A stretch of DNA of 64,000 nt from Methanocorpusculum sp. (GTDB taxonomy: Archaea > Halobacteriota > Methanomicrobia > Methanomicrobiales > Methanocorpusculaceae), in NCBI GenBank assembly GCA_017399555.1, contig JAFQBW010000014.1, positions 32,009 to 96,008 of the forward strand, in the 5' to 3' direction. Made by a program: the position numbers and the translations under genes. This document shows positions 16,921-25,636 of this stretch, one piece after another. How positions within the stretch are numbered: position 1 is the stretch's first letter; every line of letters begins with the position of its first letter. The notes beneath the pieces are model-generated. The model was not told the DNA's origin. It worked only from the letters and a program-made list of their open reading frames with translations, and made no database searches.

Positions 16921-17777
16921 GCCTCCTCTCCTCGTGCATAGAACAGCATCAGTGATTCCGTGGTCACCGGGTCGATAACTGCGTCGGGATGGCTCATGCG
17001 GAACTGTTCTTTACTCCGTACCAGAATCTCACAGCCGAACTGATTCTTTCTCACGCGAAGAAGTCCCTCGCGTTCTGCATCAAGAGTCTCTGCCTCTTCA
17101 ACGCTGCATTTCAGAATACCTGCCTCGCCTAAGAGTTCATCGGTCGGCACAGAGAAGAGAATCTCTCCGTCGTGAATGAAGGTTAAGTAGTCTGCAATCT
17201 TGTCGATGTCGCTTGTGATATGCGAAGAGAACAGGATTGCGTGATTTTCATCCTGCATAAAATCCTGGAAGATTTCCAGCACTTCATCGCGAACCACCGG
17301 GTCAAGACCTGCGGTCGGCTCATCCAGAATCAGTAAATCCGGATGGTGGGAGAGCGCGACCGAGATGGATAACTTCATCCGCATACCGCGGGACAAGTCT
17401 TTGATTTTCTTTTCTGCGTCGAGGTTAAAGCGGTTTATGTATTCAGCGAAAAGTTCTGCATCCCAGTCCTCATAGAGGTGCGGAAAAATCTTTGCCGCCT
17501 GACGGATGCGCAGTGTCTTGTGCAGGTGTAAATCGTCGAAGACCACACCAATCTTTGCCCGGACTGCCGCATCTTCAATGCTTCCGCCGAGAACGGAAAT
17601 CTCTCCCGCATCTTTTCTGACAAGTCCTAAAACAGACTTTATCGTTGTCGTCTTTCCTGCGCCGTTTTCTCCGACAAATCCCATAACCGCTCCTTTCGGA
17701 AGCATAAAGGACACATTTCTGAGTGCGAATCCTTCGTAGGATTTGCAGAGTTTTTGTACTTCTAAAGCATTCTGCAT
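16917..17777 (-). CDS. ABC transporter ATP-binding protein
   Basis: The ATPase is 286 residues from the ATG at 17777. It has Walker A (GENGAGKTTT), the signature DLSRGMRMKLS (a variant of LSGGQ typical of YtrB/BcrA-like ATPases), Walker B (LLILDEPTAGLDP) and the switch histidine in ILFSSHI. The C-terminal about 70 residues form the extension seen in this exporter class. The frame continues 36 codons upstream into the regulator gene, but this ATG gives a normal YtrB-like N-terminus and starts 4 nt after the regulator's stop codon. It energises the two permeases downstream. Confidence 0.9.
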   Translation of the reverse strand: MQNALEVQKLCKSYEGFALRNVSFMLPKGAVMGFVGENGAGKTTTIKSVLGLVRKDAGEISVLGGSIEDAAVRAKIGVVFDDLHLHKTLRIRQAAKIFPHLYEDWDAELFAEYINRFNLDAEKKIKDLSRGMRMKLSISVALSHHPDLLILDEPTAGLDPVVRDEVLEIFQDFMQDENHAILFSSHITSDIDKIADYLTFIHDGEILFSVPTDELLGEAGILKCSVEEAETLDAEREGLLRVRKNQFGCEILVRSKEQFRMSHPDAVIDPVTTESLMLFYARGEEA

Positions 17778-17781
17778 TGTT

Positions 17782-18156
17782 TTACTCCAAATCGAAGAGT
17801 GTATCCAACATCTCCTGAAGTTCTTCTTTGGTAATTCCGTAGGTTTTTGCGGTATCAGCCGCCTTCTGCAGATATTCCTCGGCAATTTTCAACTGCTGTT
17901 CGCGGATGATATCCGGATTTTTCCGCGAAACAAAGCTTCCTTTGCCGACCACCGTCTCAATAAATCCGTCGCGCTCCAAATCGGTGTATGCCCGTTTGGT
18001 GGTAATCACGCTGATGCGAAGTTCCTTGGCAAGCAGACGCATGCTCGGCAGTGCCGCGCCGTCCTCCAGCTCACCGGAGAGAATCATCCGCTTTATCTGA
18101 GCGGTTATCTGCTCGTAAATCGGCTTCCCGCTTGAGTTGCTGATTATGATGTTCAC
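17782..18156 (-). CDS. GntR-family regulator, YtrA subfamily
   Basis: The protein is 124 residues from a GTG at 18156. The N-terminal winged helix is typical of GntR: PIYEQITAQIKRMILSGEL, then LPSMRLLAKELRISV and TTKRAYTDLERDGFIE, then VVGKGSFVS. Only a short helical tail follows, as in YtrA repressors, which control ABC exporters encoded next to them. The longer frame to 18213 would include TATA-like promoter sequence and the palindrome, so the GTG start beginning NIIISNSSGKPIYEQ is preferred. It is the first gene of the exporter operon. Confidence 0.85.
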   Translation of the reverse strand: MNIIISNSSGKPIYEQITAQIKRMILSGELEDGAALPSMRLLAKELRISVITTKRAYTDLERDGFIETVVGKGSFVSRKNPDIIREQQLKIAEEYLQKAADTAKTYGITKEELQEMLDTLFDLE

Positions 18157-18177
18157 ATGAGGCCTCGTGCAATATTG

Positions 18178-18196
18178 TGTATATTGATTATATACA
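18178..18196. promoter_or_regulatory. Palindromic operator between the YtrA-type regulator and the TraX-like gene
   Basis: TGTATAT-TGATT-ATATACA is a perfect inverted repeat with 7-nt arms. It contains TATA-like sequence on both strands and lies 22 nt upstream of the regulator's GTG on one side and 41 nt upstream of the TraX-like start on the other. It is the obvious site for autoregulation and may also control the divergent gene. Confidence 0.6.
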
Positions 18197-18236
18197 TTAA
18201 TACTTTCGGTCACCGGAAAAACACAAATCTCTTGTA

Positions 18237-19022
18237 GTGTGCAGACCTATAGTAAAGAAAAGGGGTTTATTTACGGGAAATCTACGGAATTTTGAGATAA
18301 CATCCGCATCACTGCACATCATCGCGATGTTTTGTATGCTCTGCGACCACCTCTGGGGTACAATAATTCCCGGAAACGACTGGCTCACCTGCATAGGACG
18401 CTTAGCGCTTCCCATCTTCGCATTTCTCCTGGTCGAAGGATACTTCCACACCAAAAGCCTGAAAAAATATGCCGGCAGGCTGTTTGTCTTCGCTCTTCTT
18501 GCAGAAATTCCCTTCAACCTCATGATGGGAAGCAGTCTTTTCTACCCGATTCACCAGAATATTCTCTGGAGTTTCTTAATCGCTCTGGGGCTGATTCACC
18601 TAAACGAAAAGGCAAAAGCATCAGGGAAAATCATCCTGCGGATTTTTACCGGATGTGGAACGGTTCTGCTCGGCGCAGTGCTTGGCCTGCTTACCATGGT
18701 GGACTTCTATCATGCAGGAATCCTGACGGTTCTGGTCTTCTACTTCTTCCGCGGACGGAAGTGGTGGTGTCTTGCAGGACAGGTCATCTTCCTTGCCTAC
18801 ATCAACTTTGAACTCTTAGGCGGACTTGTCTATGAGTTCTCGGTGTTTGGATTCCCGGTCTCCTTCGCACAGCAGGGCTTTGCTCTCCTTGCTCTCATTC
18901 CCCTCTGGCTCTACCGCGGAAAGCAGGGATACCACAGCAAAGCGTTTCAGTACTTCTGCTATGCGTTCTATCCGCTCCATATGCTCCTGCTCTATTTCCT
19001 CAGAATACTGCTGTTCTCATAG
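18237..19022 (+). CDS. TraX-family integral membrane protein
   Basis: The protein is up to 261 residues with seven or eight membrane helices and the TraX-family start LHIIAMFCMLCDHLWGTII, where DH is characteristic. It continues with GRLALPIFAFLLVEGYFHT and ends LHMLLLYFLRILL. TraX was first known as the F-pilin acetylase; chromosomal homologues are thought to be membrane acyltransferases of unknown substrate. The start is a GTG at 18237; a shorter start nearer LRNFEITSAS is possible. It is divergent from the YtrA-type operon and may share its operator. Confidence 0.8.
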   Translation: MCRPIVKKRGLFTGNLRNFEITSASLHIIAMFCMLCDHLWGTIIPGNDWLTCIGRLALPIFAFLLVEGYFHTKSLKKYAGRLFVFALLAEIPFNLMMGSSLFYPIHQNILWSFLIALGLIHLNEKAKASGKIILRIFTGCGTVLLGAVLGLLTMVDFYHAGILTVLVFYFFRGRKWWCLAGQVIFLAYINFELLGGLVYEFSVFGFPVSFAQQGFALLALIPLWLYRGKQGYHSKAFQYFCYAFYPLHMLLLYFLRILLFS

Positions 19023-19057
19023 AGGTTGTTAAACCCTAAGAAAACCAATACTACTAT

Positions 19058-19909
19058 ATGGTTAAAGTAGCAGCATTCGGTATGGGCCGCATTGGAGGAG
19101 AAGCGGCCTACATCTCCGCGGTCAACGGATTTGCCGACGAGCTTGTAATATACGACATCATGCCGGAATTTCTGCATGCACAGAAACTCGACCTGATGCA
19201 CGGCGCAGACATTCCCATCTCCACCAATATTGCAGATATGAAGGATGCGGACTACTGCATCTTCTCTGCCGGATACTCGCGTTCGCCAAACGTCAAAACC
19301 CGCGCAGACTTATTCGACAAAAACCTCCCGATTGCCCGCGAGGCGGCAGAACAGCTCAAGGGATTTTCCGGAAAACTGATTGTCATCACCAACCCGATGG
19401 ATGTCTTTACCTGGTACTTCGCAAAGCACGCAGGCCTTGACGAAGGACAGGTTGTCGGATTCGGCGGACTCTTAGACAGCCGCAGATTTACCGTTGCGCT
19501 TTCCTCTATGGGAATCAAAGAGGAAGGAATGGTCCTTGGAGAACACGGAGAAAACCAGGTCCCGGTTTTCTCCAAGCTTTCCGTCGATGTTCCGGAAGCT
19601 GTCCGCGAGGAAGTTCTCTTAGGCCTTCGCGGCTCTTCCATGCCGGTCATCAAAGGAAAGGGCGGCACTGTCTTCGGCCCGGCATACCACATCGCAAACA
19701 TGATGCAGAAGATTGAGAAAGGGGAAGAGTTCATCTGCTCGCTTCCGGCAAACGGTGCATATGGAATTGACGGATGTTCCATCGGCCTTCCGGCCCGCGT
19801 AACTCGCGATGGGGCAAAGATTAACGAGAACTTAAAACTTGACGACTGGGAAACCGCAAAACTCAACGCTGCAGCAGAGTTCCTCACTGGCCTTTGCCGG
19901 AGAGTCTAA
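19058..19909 (+). CDS. mdh: Malate dehydrogenase (LDH/MDH family)
   Basis: The 283-residue NAD(P)-dependent dehydrogenase interconverts malate and oxaloacetate. The Rossmann start reads VAAFGMGRIGGEAAY. Asp34 follows the second strand (VIYDI), the catalytic loop is SAGYSRSPNVKTR, VITNPMDV carries the conserved Asn/Asp, and the catalytic pair is Asp140 (GGLLDSRRF) with His163 (GEHGENQVPVF). At 283 residues it is slightly shorter than typical archaeal MDH. The lactate alternative is less likely in a methanogen but not excluded. Its stop abuts the polB ATG. Confidence 0.88.
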   Translation: MVKVAAFGMGRIGGEAAYISAVNGFADELVIYDIMPEFLHAQKLDLMHGADIPISTNIADMKDADYCIFSAGYSRSPNVKTRADLFDKNLPIAREAAEQLKGFSGKLIVITNPMDVFTWYFAKHAGLDEGQVVGFGGLLDSRRFTVALSSMGIKEEGMVLGEHGENQVPVFSKLSVDVPEAVREEVLLGLRGSSMPVIKGKGGTVFGPAYHIANMMQKIEKGEEFICSLPANGAYGIDGCSIGLPARVTRDGAKINENLKLDDWETAKLNAAAEFLTGLCRRV

Positions 19910-22297
19910 ATGGAAATCGCCATCAATCAGGCTGAATACTCAAACACTCCGGCAGGTCCTGTAGTCCACATCTTCGGACGCGAAGCAGACGGCACTGCAC
20001 ACGAGGTCAAGGTCACCGGATTTCGTCCCTACTTCTGGGTTCGGGAAAGCGAAGCGCATCGCCCGCACCAGAAAAATGTGACCGTCACAGACGACAAAGC
20101 ATTCTCTATCAAAGGCGAGCCGCTCATTCGCCTTTACACCGAAAAACCGGGAGATGTGCGTGCGGCCCGCGAGAACTATCACCACTTCGAAGCAGATATC
20201 CCCTTCGCCACCCGTTTCCTGATTGACTTAGGTCTTACAGGAGGCGTCTCCTTCCCGGCAGAAACCTGCAGTTACACCGAACTCTCCCCCGCACATGTTC
20301 TCTCGAAGGCAAGAGTCTGCATGTGCGATATCGAGTGTGACGACCGATACGGATTCCCGGAGGCGGAACGCGATGCGATTAACTGCATTACCTGCCATGA
20401 CTCCTTTGACGACTGTTACACCACTTTCTTCCTCAACGGAGAGACTCCGCTTACCGTAGCAGAGCCGCTTCCAAACGGCTGTTTTGACGAAAGCCGCCAC
20501 AAAATTCTTGCCTTCGACTCCGAGCGGGAACTCTTCAAGGCATTTATCGCATACATTCAGGAAAAAAATCCTGACATCTTATCCGGCTGGAACTTTGCAG
20601 ATTTCGATGCCGCCTATATCTTAAAGCGGGCAGAAGTCCTCGGCTTCAAGCCGGATGTGTTCGCACGGCTTCCGGGCGTTGTTGACCGAAACGCCATGCG
20701 CGGAAGAGTCATCTTCGATTTGCTTACCGCATACAAGAAGATGCAGAGCGGACAGAAAGAATCCTACCGCCTGGATGCTATTGCAGAAGAGGAACTTGGA
20801 GAGCGCAAGGTTCGCTATACCGGAACACTCGGAGACCTCTGGAACAACGATCCCTTGAAGATGATTGAGTACAACTTCAAGGATGTGGAGCTGTGTGTCG
20901 GCATCAACCGCAAAAACAGCATCGTTGAGTTCTTCCAGGAGGTCTCGCGCTATGTGGGATGCCCGCTTGACAAGACACTCAACTCCTCCAACGTGGTTGA
21001 CATCTTCATCCTCCGCCGGGCATTCGGGAAGTTTGTGCTCCCGTCCAAAGGAAACGGAGTCGGTGAAGAGTTCGAGGGAGCGACCGTCTTTGCTCCATCC
21101 AAAGGCGTCTGCGAAAACGTCATCGTCCTCGACTTAAAGTCGCTCTACCCGATGGCCATGATGACCTTAAACGCCTCGCAGGAGACCAAGTCTCCGGACG
21201 GCGAAATCCATGCGCCAAACGGTATCCGCTTCAAAAAATCGCCGGACGGACTGACCAGAAGTATCATCAGCGAACTGCTGACGGAAAGGGACAACAAGAA
21301 AAAACTCAGAAACACCTTCCCCTACGGCTCTGATGAGTACAACCTCTACGACATGCAGCAGAATGTCTTAAAGGTCATCATGAACTCGTACTACGGTGTT
21401 TCCGGCTTTGCCCGCTTCCGCCTCTACGACAGAGACATTGGATCAGCGGTTACTTCCGTTGGCCGCGCCATTATCCAGCACACCAGAAAAATCATCAACG
21501 ACAACGGATACGAAGTAATCTATGGAGATACCGATTCCTGCTTTGTCCAGCTCCCGATGGTGTCTCAGGAAGAGACTATTCAGATTGCTCGAAAGCTCGA
21601 GGAGGAACTGAATGCAAGCTATCCTTCCTTCTCCAGGGAAACGCTCGGTGCAGATGTCAGTTACTTCTCGATTAAGTTCGAGAAGATTTACCGCCGGTTC
21701 TTCCAGGGAGGAGCAAAGAAGCGGTACGCAGGTCATCTGACCTGGAAGGAAGGGCAGGAGATTGACAAAATCGACATCGCCGGATTTGAGATGAAACGCT
21801 CCGACTCCGCCCACATTACCCGCGAGGCGCAGGGAACGGTTCTGGAGATGATTCTGAAGGGCAACGGAAAGTCCGACATCAAAGGATACCTCCCGCAGAT
21901 TCTCAAGGACTACCGTGCAGGACGCTATCCGCTGGAAAAAGCCGGTATTCCTGGCGGCATCAACAAAGCGCTGGATGATTATGAGCGCCTGGATGCTCAC
22001 GGACGCGGAGCAAAATACGCCAATCAGTATCTTGGAACCGACTTCAAACGCGGAAGCAAGCCGAAGCGGGTGTACATCAAACGCATCCTAAATCCGGATA
22101 AGTATCCGGAGACCGATGTCATCTGCTTTGAGTATCCGGATCAGATTCCGGAAGACGCCTTTGAAATCGACTGGGATTTAATGCTCGAGAAAACCATTCA
22201 GGCCCCGCTGAACCGGATTTTCGATGCGCTCGGCTGGGACTGGGATGAGTTTGACCCGAAGGTCGCAAAAAAGACAACTCTGGATATGTTCTTCTAA
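19910..22297 (+). CDS. polB: Family B DNA polymerase
   Basis: The 795-residue replicative-type polymerase has a 3'-5' exonuclease and a polymerase domain. The exonuclease Exo I motif is CDIECDD (Asp140, Glu142). Polymerase motifs are DLKSLYPMAMM (motif A), VIMNSYYGVSGF (motif B) and YGDTDS (motif C, about residue 538). The last residues, KKTTLDMFF, resemble a PCNA-interacting peptide. The ATG directly follows the mdh stop, so the two are co-transcribed. Interestingly, the RFC-like gene at 1.8 kb would act with the same clamp. Confidence 0.97.
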   Translation: MEIAINQAEYSNTPAGPVVHIFGREADGTAHEVKVTGFRPYFWVRESEAHRPHQKNVTVTDDKAFSIKGEPLIRLYTEKPGDVRAARENYHHFEADIPFATRFLIDLGLTGGVSFPAETCSYTELSPAHVLSKARVCMCDIECDDRYGFPEAERDAINCITCHDSFDDCYTTFFLNGETPLTVAEPLPNGCFDESRHKILAFDSERELFKAFIAYIQEKNPDILSGWNFADFDAAYILKRAEVLGFKPDVFARLPGVVDRNAMRGRVIFDLLTAYKKMQSGQKESYRLDAIAEEELGERKVRYTGTLGDLWNNDPLKMIEYNFKDVELCVGINRKNSIVEFFQEVSRYVGCPLDKTLNSSNVVDIFILRRAFGKFVLPSKGNGVGEEFEGATVFAPSKGVCENVIVLDLKSLYPMAMMTLNASQETKSPDGEIHAPNGIRFKKSPDGLTRSIISELLTERDNKKKLRNTFPYGSDEYNLYDMQQNVLKVIMNSYYGVSGFARFRLYDRDIGSAVTSVGRAIIQHTRKIINDNGYEVIYGDTDSCFVQLPMVSQEETIQIARKLEEELNASYPSFSRETLGADVSYFSIKFEKIYRRFFQGGAKKRYAGHLTWKEGQEIDKIDIAGFEMKRSDSAHITREAQGTVLEMILKGNGKSDIKGYLPQILKDYRAGRYPLEKAGIPGGINKALDDYERLDAHGRGAKYANQYLGTDFKRGSKPKRVYIKRILNPDKYPETDVICFEYPDQIPEDAFEIDWDLMLEKTIQAPLNRIFDALGWDWDEFDPKVAKKTTLDMFF

Positions 22298-22308
22298 CCC
22301 CTCATCCT

Positions 22309-22869
22309 TTAACCGTAATACTTGTCTATCCCGCCAAAACCAGCAATCAGCTTTCCATTACGAGTCTTGTTAATAAAACTAGTAAGTCGTTTTTTGAATT
22401 CGTCAGGACGTTTTCTTGCCGCATCTATATAGGCAATACGAATACGCTTATATGGCTCTGATAATTTCTTGTAGTTTTCCCACGCAAGCGTATCTGCTTT
22501 TATGGTATCAAGTATGTCGCTGGGAAATATGTATGGCGCACGAATAATAGGTAATACCTCATCTCTCACCTTCGGGTGAATCATCCCTTGTTCCTCGAGC
22601 CAAATCAGTCGTTCTATATTCGGGCGTGAATATGAACTTCCTCTTTTCCTTGGTGTAAACCGCTGTGCACGATGTGTCGGGTCTATGTGTTTAATTGTGC
22701 TGTCTATCCAGCCAAAGCAAAGTGCTTCTTCTACTGCATCATTATATGAAAGTGATTTGTCTCCGGATTCCTTCATTGGAAACACAAACCATATTTCATT
22801 TTCTGTTTCAAAGTGCTCTGCAAGCCAGTTTCGCCATATGCCCCGCTCACTTGTATAAAATATGTTCAC
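22309..22869 (-). CDS. YdeI/OmdA-like protein
   Basis: The 186-residue soluble protein matches the YdeI family: an N-terminal RNWLAEHFETENEIWFVF, EALCFGWIDSTIKHID, RFTPRKRGSSYSRPN, and a C-terminal YIDAARKRPDEFKKRL. The family's biochemical role is unclear; members have been linked to bacteriocin resistance in bacteria. Base composition is more AT-rich than the flanking polB and membrane-protein genes, which suggests recent acquisition. It is convergent with polB with an 11-nt gap and has its own promoter region. Confidence 0.8.
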   Translation of the reverse strand: MNIFYTSERGIWRNWLAEHFETENEIWFVFPMKESGDKSLSYNDAVEEALCFGWIDSTIKHIDPTHRAQRFTPRKRGSSYSRPNIERLIWLEEQGMIHPKVRDEVLPIIRAPYIFPSDILDTIKADTLAWENYKKLSEPYKRIRIAYIDAARKRPDEFKKRLTSFINKTRNGKLIAGFGGIDKYYG

Positions 22870-22971
22870 TCTCTCATTCCCGACAAATTTAGCTTCTTAA
22901 AAATAAAATGAAGAGAGAGGGACAGCTGAAAATCGAGCTGTTCCTCTTCCCTGCAGTACGTCTTTTCATCT

Positions 22972-23604
22972 TTAAATCTTCAGCCGGTTCTTTTTGATTT
23001 TTCTATAGCGCATATATGCAAGAGCCAGCACAACAAGCCAGCCTGCAAGGAATGCATAGAGAATCATCTCGCGGTTTTCTTCATAGAAGGTCAGCGAGAC
23101 AGCTTTCGTCTGGGTAAAGGTGACAACGGTCTGCTCCGCATCCGCGGAAATTACACCGCCTCCTGACACAGTTCCAAGAATCAGGTGTCCGGTGGTGTAG
23201 GGTTTGGGAAGGGTTACCGTCACATTATATGCGGTCGGGAACTTCGCATATACAAATCCGCCGGCAATCGGAAGCGAATAGGTCAGCGTATAGTTTCCTT
23301 CGGGAAACGTCAGTGTCCCTTTCGTATTCTTCGGTTCAACAACCGTTCCGTTTTCATTCGTCAGCGTCAGATTGCGGACATCTTCCAGTGCCACATCCTC
23401 ACCTAAGAGGCCGGGCATTACCAGAAGGTATGATGAACCGGAAAACTTCGCCTCGGCATACAGCACCGAGCCGTTTTCCGAAACCGTAAAGTCCGCGGTG
23501 TTGGCAGCCGCAGGGACTGCCAGCAGAAGGACTGCGAGAGCCAGACTTACAGCACAGAGAGCAGTGCTTCGATAGTTGGGTCGATTTCGATTGGGGCTGC
23601 GCAT
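22972..23604 (-). CDS. Secreted, membrane-anchored protein of unknown function
   Basis: The 210-residue protein has an N-terminal signal (STALCAVSLALAVLLLAVPAA, about residues 13-33), an extracytoplasmic beta-rich part with several Asn-x-Thr/Ser sites and one C-terminal membrane helix (LYAFLAGWLVVLALAYM) followed by a basic tail. This resembles archaeal DUF5803-type proteins, but I cannot confirm the family. The start ATG lies 58 nt inside the end of thrC, and no better start exists before the signal peptide. Overlap implies translation from the thrC message. Confidence 0.7.
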   Translation of the reverse strand: MRSPNRNRPNYRSTALCAVSLALAVLLLAVPAAANTADFTVSENGSVLYAEAKFSGSSYLLVMPGLLGEDVALEDVRNLTLTNENGTVVEPKNTKGTLTFPEGNYTLTYSLPIAGGFVYAKFPTAYNVTVTLPKPYTTGHLILGTVSGGGVISADAEQTVVTFTQTKAVSLTFYEENREMILYAFLAGWLVVLALAYMRYRKIKKNRLKI

Positions 23605-24746
23605 TGCTTAATAACAGTTTCCGGATCTTTTAACAGGTGACCGGTGACAACACAGACAATCTTCTCGTCTGCATCAAGGAGTCCCTGCTCTGCCATCTTC
23701 TTGATACCTGCAACAGATGCAGCAGATGCCGGCTCAACGCCGATACCTTCAAGGCGTGCTAAGTCGCGCTGCATGGCAAGGATTTCCTCGTCGGTGACGA
23801 ACTCTGCAGTACCGTTTGTCTCGCGGATTGCGCGGAGAGCTTTTTCTGCATTGACCGGGGCGCCGATACGGATTGCGGATGCAACAGTCTCCGGGTTCTT
23901 TTCGACAACAACTTCCGGCAGGTTGCCCTTAATTGCGTTAACAACCGGCATGGCACCTTCTGCCTGAATTGCGGTCATCTTTGGAAGAGAGTCGATGAAG
24001 CCAATTTCCTTCCACTCAGTCAGTCCCTTGTAGACAGCAGAGATGTTTCCTGCGTTTCCAACCGGTAAGACGAAGCGGTCCGGAACACAGCCGAGCTGGT
24101 CAACAGCCTCGAAACCGATGGTCTTCTGACCTTCAAGGCGGTATGGGTTGATGGAGTTTAAGAGATAAATGCCGTGGGAGACACAAAGCTCGTGAACCAT
24201 CTCTAATGCACGGTCGAAGTTTCCGCGAATGGAGATGACCTTTGCGCCGTGCATTAATGCCTGGGCAACTTTACCAAGAGCAACATGTCCTGCGGGGAGA
24301 AGGACAACGCCCGGCATTCCTGCCTTTGCGGCATAGACAGCCATGGATGCAGAGGTGTTTCCGGTGGATGCGCAGGCGACAATGTTCTTGCCGAGCTGCT
24401 TTGCCATGGAAACACCAAGGGTCATTCCTCTGTCCTTGAAGGAACCTGACGGGTTCATACCCTCGTGCTTGACGTAGAGGTTCTTTAATCCAAGCTCTTC
24501 ACCAAGGCGCTTTGCGTGATAGAGCGGAGTTCCGCCTTCCTGTAAAGTGACCGGCTCAATCTTGACCGGCAGGAACTCTTTGTATCTCCATACACCAATC
24601 TTTCTGCTCTGCAGTTCCTCGCGGGTAACAGTAATTTTGTCGAGGTCGTATTTTACTGCGAGCAGGTGTCCGCATTTTTCACAGTTATACACAATTGCGT
24701 CGGGGGAGTACTCCGCACCGCAGTGTACACAGACGAGTTTATACAT
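23547..24746 (-). CDS. thrC: Threonine synthase
   Basis: The 399-residue PLP enzyme converts O-phosphohomoserine to threonine. The PLP lysine is K104 in GSFKDRGMTL, the phosphate-binding glycine loop is LPVGNAGNISA, and CASTGNTSASMA is the conserved substrate loop. An N-terminal zinc-ribbon-like extension (Cys6, Cys9, Cys22, Cys25) is common in archaeal threonine synthases. The start at 24746 immediately precedes MYKLVCVHC. It overlaps the downstream secreted-protein gene by 58 nt. Confidence 0.93.
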   Translation of the reverse strand: MYKLVCVHCGAEYSPDAIVYNCEKCGHLLAVKYDLDKITVTREELQSRKIGVWRYKEFLPVKIEPVTLQEGGTPLYHAKRLGEELGLKNLYVKHEGMNPSGSFKDRGMTLGVSMAKQLGKNIVACASTGNTSASMAVYAAKAGMPGVVLLPAGHVALGKVAQALMHGAKVISIRGNFDRALEMVHELCVSHGIYLLNSINPYRLEGQKTIGFEAVDQLGCVPDRFVLPVGNAGNISAVYKGLTEWKEIGFIDSLPKMTAIQAEGAMPVVNAIKGNLPEVVVEKNPETVASAIRIGAPVNAEKALRAIRETNGTAEFVTDEEILAMQRDLARLEGIGVEPASAASVAGIKKMAEQGLLDADEKIVCVVTGHLLKDPETVIKQCAAPIEIDPTIEALLSVL

Positions 24747-24829
24747 GCCTATGTATTGGCGTGCTTACATTAGAAGGGTTTCGCTCAGAGGAGGGAAAGA
24801 TGCGGGTTGAAAAAAAGGAGGGTGTTATC

Positions 24830-25594
24830 TCAGCTCAAATCACGGTTCTGTTTCTTTGCCGGAACACCGGATGCGGGAAGGAAAATAATCCAGAGGATGA
24901 CCGCAGCAGGGATTCCAACGAATGCCGGAAGGCTGAAGATAAAGGATGCCGCGCAGAGGATTACCGCGGCAATCAGAAGAATGACAGTGTACACACGCGG
25001 GCGTACATCGGTTCCGTCTCCAAGGATTTTCCCGCGGAGTCTGCGGAAGGAGAAGGGATAGAGGTAGTGGATGCCTGCGATATCACAGGTGTCTTCGACT
25101 AAGTGCATGAAGCATCCGAAGAGGAAGGAGCCGCCGAAGAGGAAGATGAACGGATTGTTTGCGAGGAATGCAAGTCCCGGGATGAAGGAGAGAGCAAAGC
25201 AGACAAGCCAGATGTAGAACGTGAGAAGAGCGGACATGCAGAGGATGCCGATTGGAGAGTGCGGAAGTTCGCGGTGTCCCTGCTTTGCGTAAATCTTGTC
25301 GCCGAAGATCAGGTGGAAGACGAAGCGCACCGGTTTGTAGCAGAGGATGTTAATGGTATGCCCGAAGACAGGGGTTAAGAAGAACTTCTTTCCCTTCGCT
25401 CCGGGAATTTCTGCGTGGAAAATGGCTGAGCCTTTGCCCATGTCAACATCAGGGGTGATGGAGCCAAGAAAAGCACCAAGAATGAAGAGGACAGCGCCAA
25501 GGATGGCGGTCGGAGTGGTAAGCGTTGGGATTGTTGGGGCAAGGATTAGGATGGCTGTTGCCAGCGTAAGGATGATGTGGGTTACTCCTTTCAT
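24830..25594 (-). CDS. YdjM/DUF457-type membrane-bound metal-dependent hydrolase
   Basis: The 254-residue protein has about six membrane helices and the polar motifs of this family: MKGVTHIIL at the start, GSITPDVDM near residues 44-52, GHRELPHSP near 108-116 and HLVEDTCDI near 163-171. The conserved His and Asp residues are thought to bind metal in the membrane. Function and substrate are not established for the family. It follows thrC on the same strand but starts upstream of it, with an 83-nt gap. Confidence 0.8.
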   Translation of the reverse strand: MKGVTHIILTLATAILILAPTIPTLTTPTAILGAVLFILGAFLGSITPDVDMGKGSAIFHAEIPGAKGKKFFLTPVFGHTINILCYKPVRFVFHLIFGDKIYAKQGHRELPHSPIGILCMSALLTFYIWLVCFALSFIPGLAFLANNPFIFLFGGSFLFGCFMHLVEDTCDIAGIHYLYPFSFRRLRGKILGDGTDVRPRVYTVILLIAAVILCAASFIFSLPAFVGIPAAVILWIIFLPASGVPAKKQNRDLS

Positions 25595-25636
25595 GAGGTA
25601 ATATGGGAAGCGCGGAGGGATAAAAGGTGCGGGAGG

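Noticed and set aside
17778..17885. 36-residue N-terminal extension of the ABC ATPase
   Set aside because: It overlaps the end of the regulator gene and is not part of the ATPase fold; the ATG at 17777 gives the canonical start.
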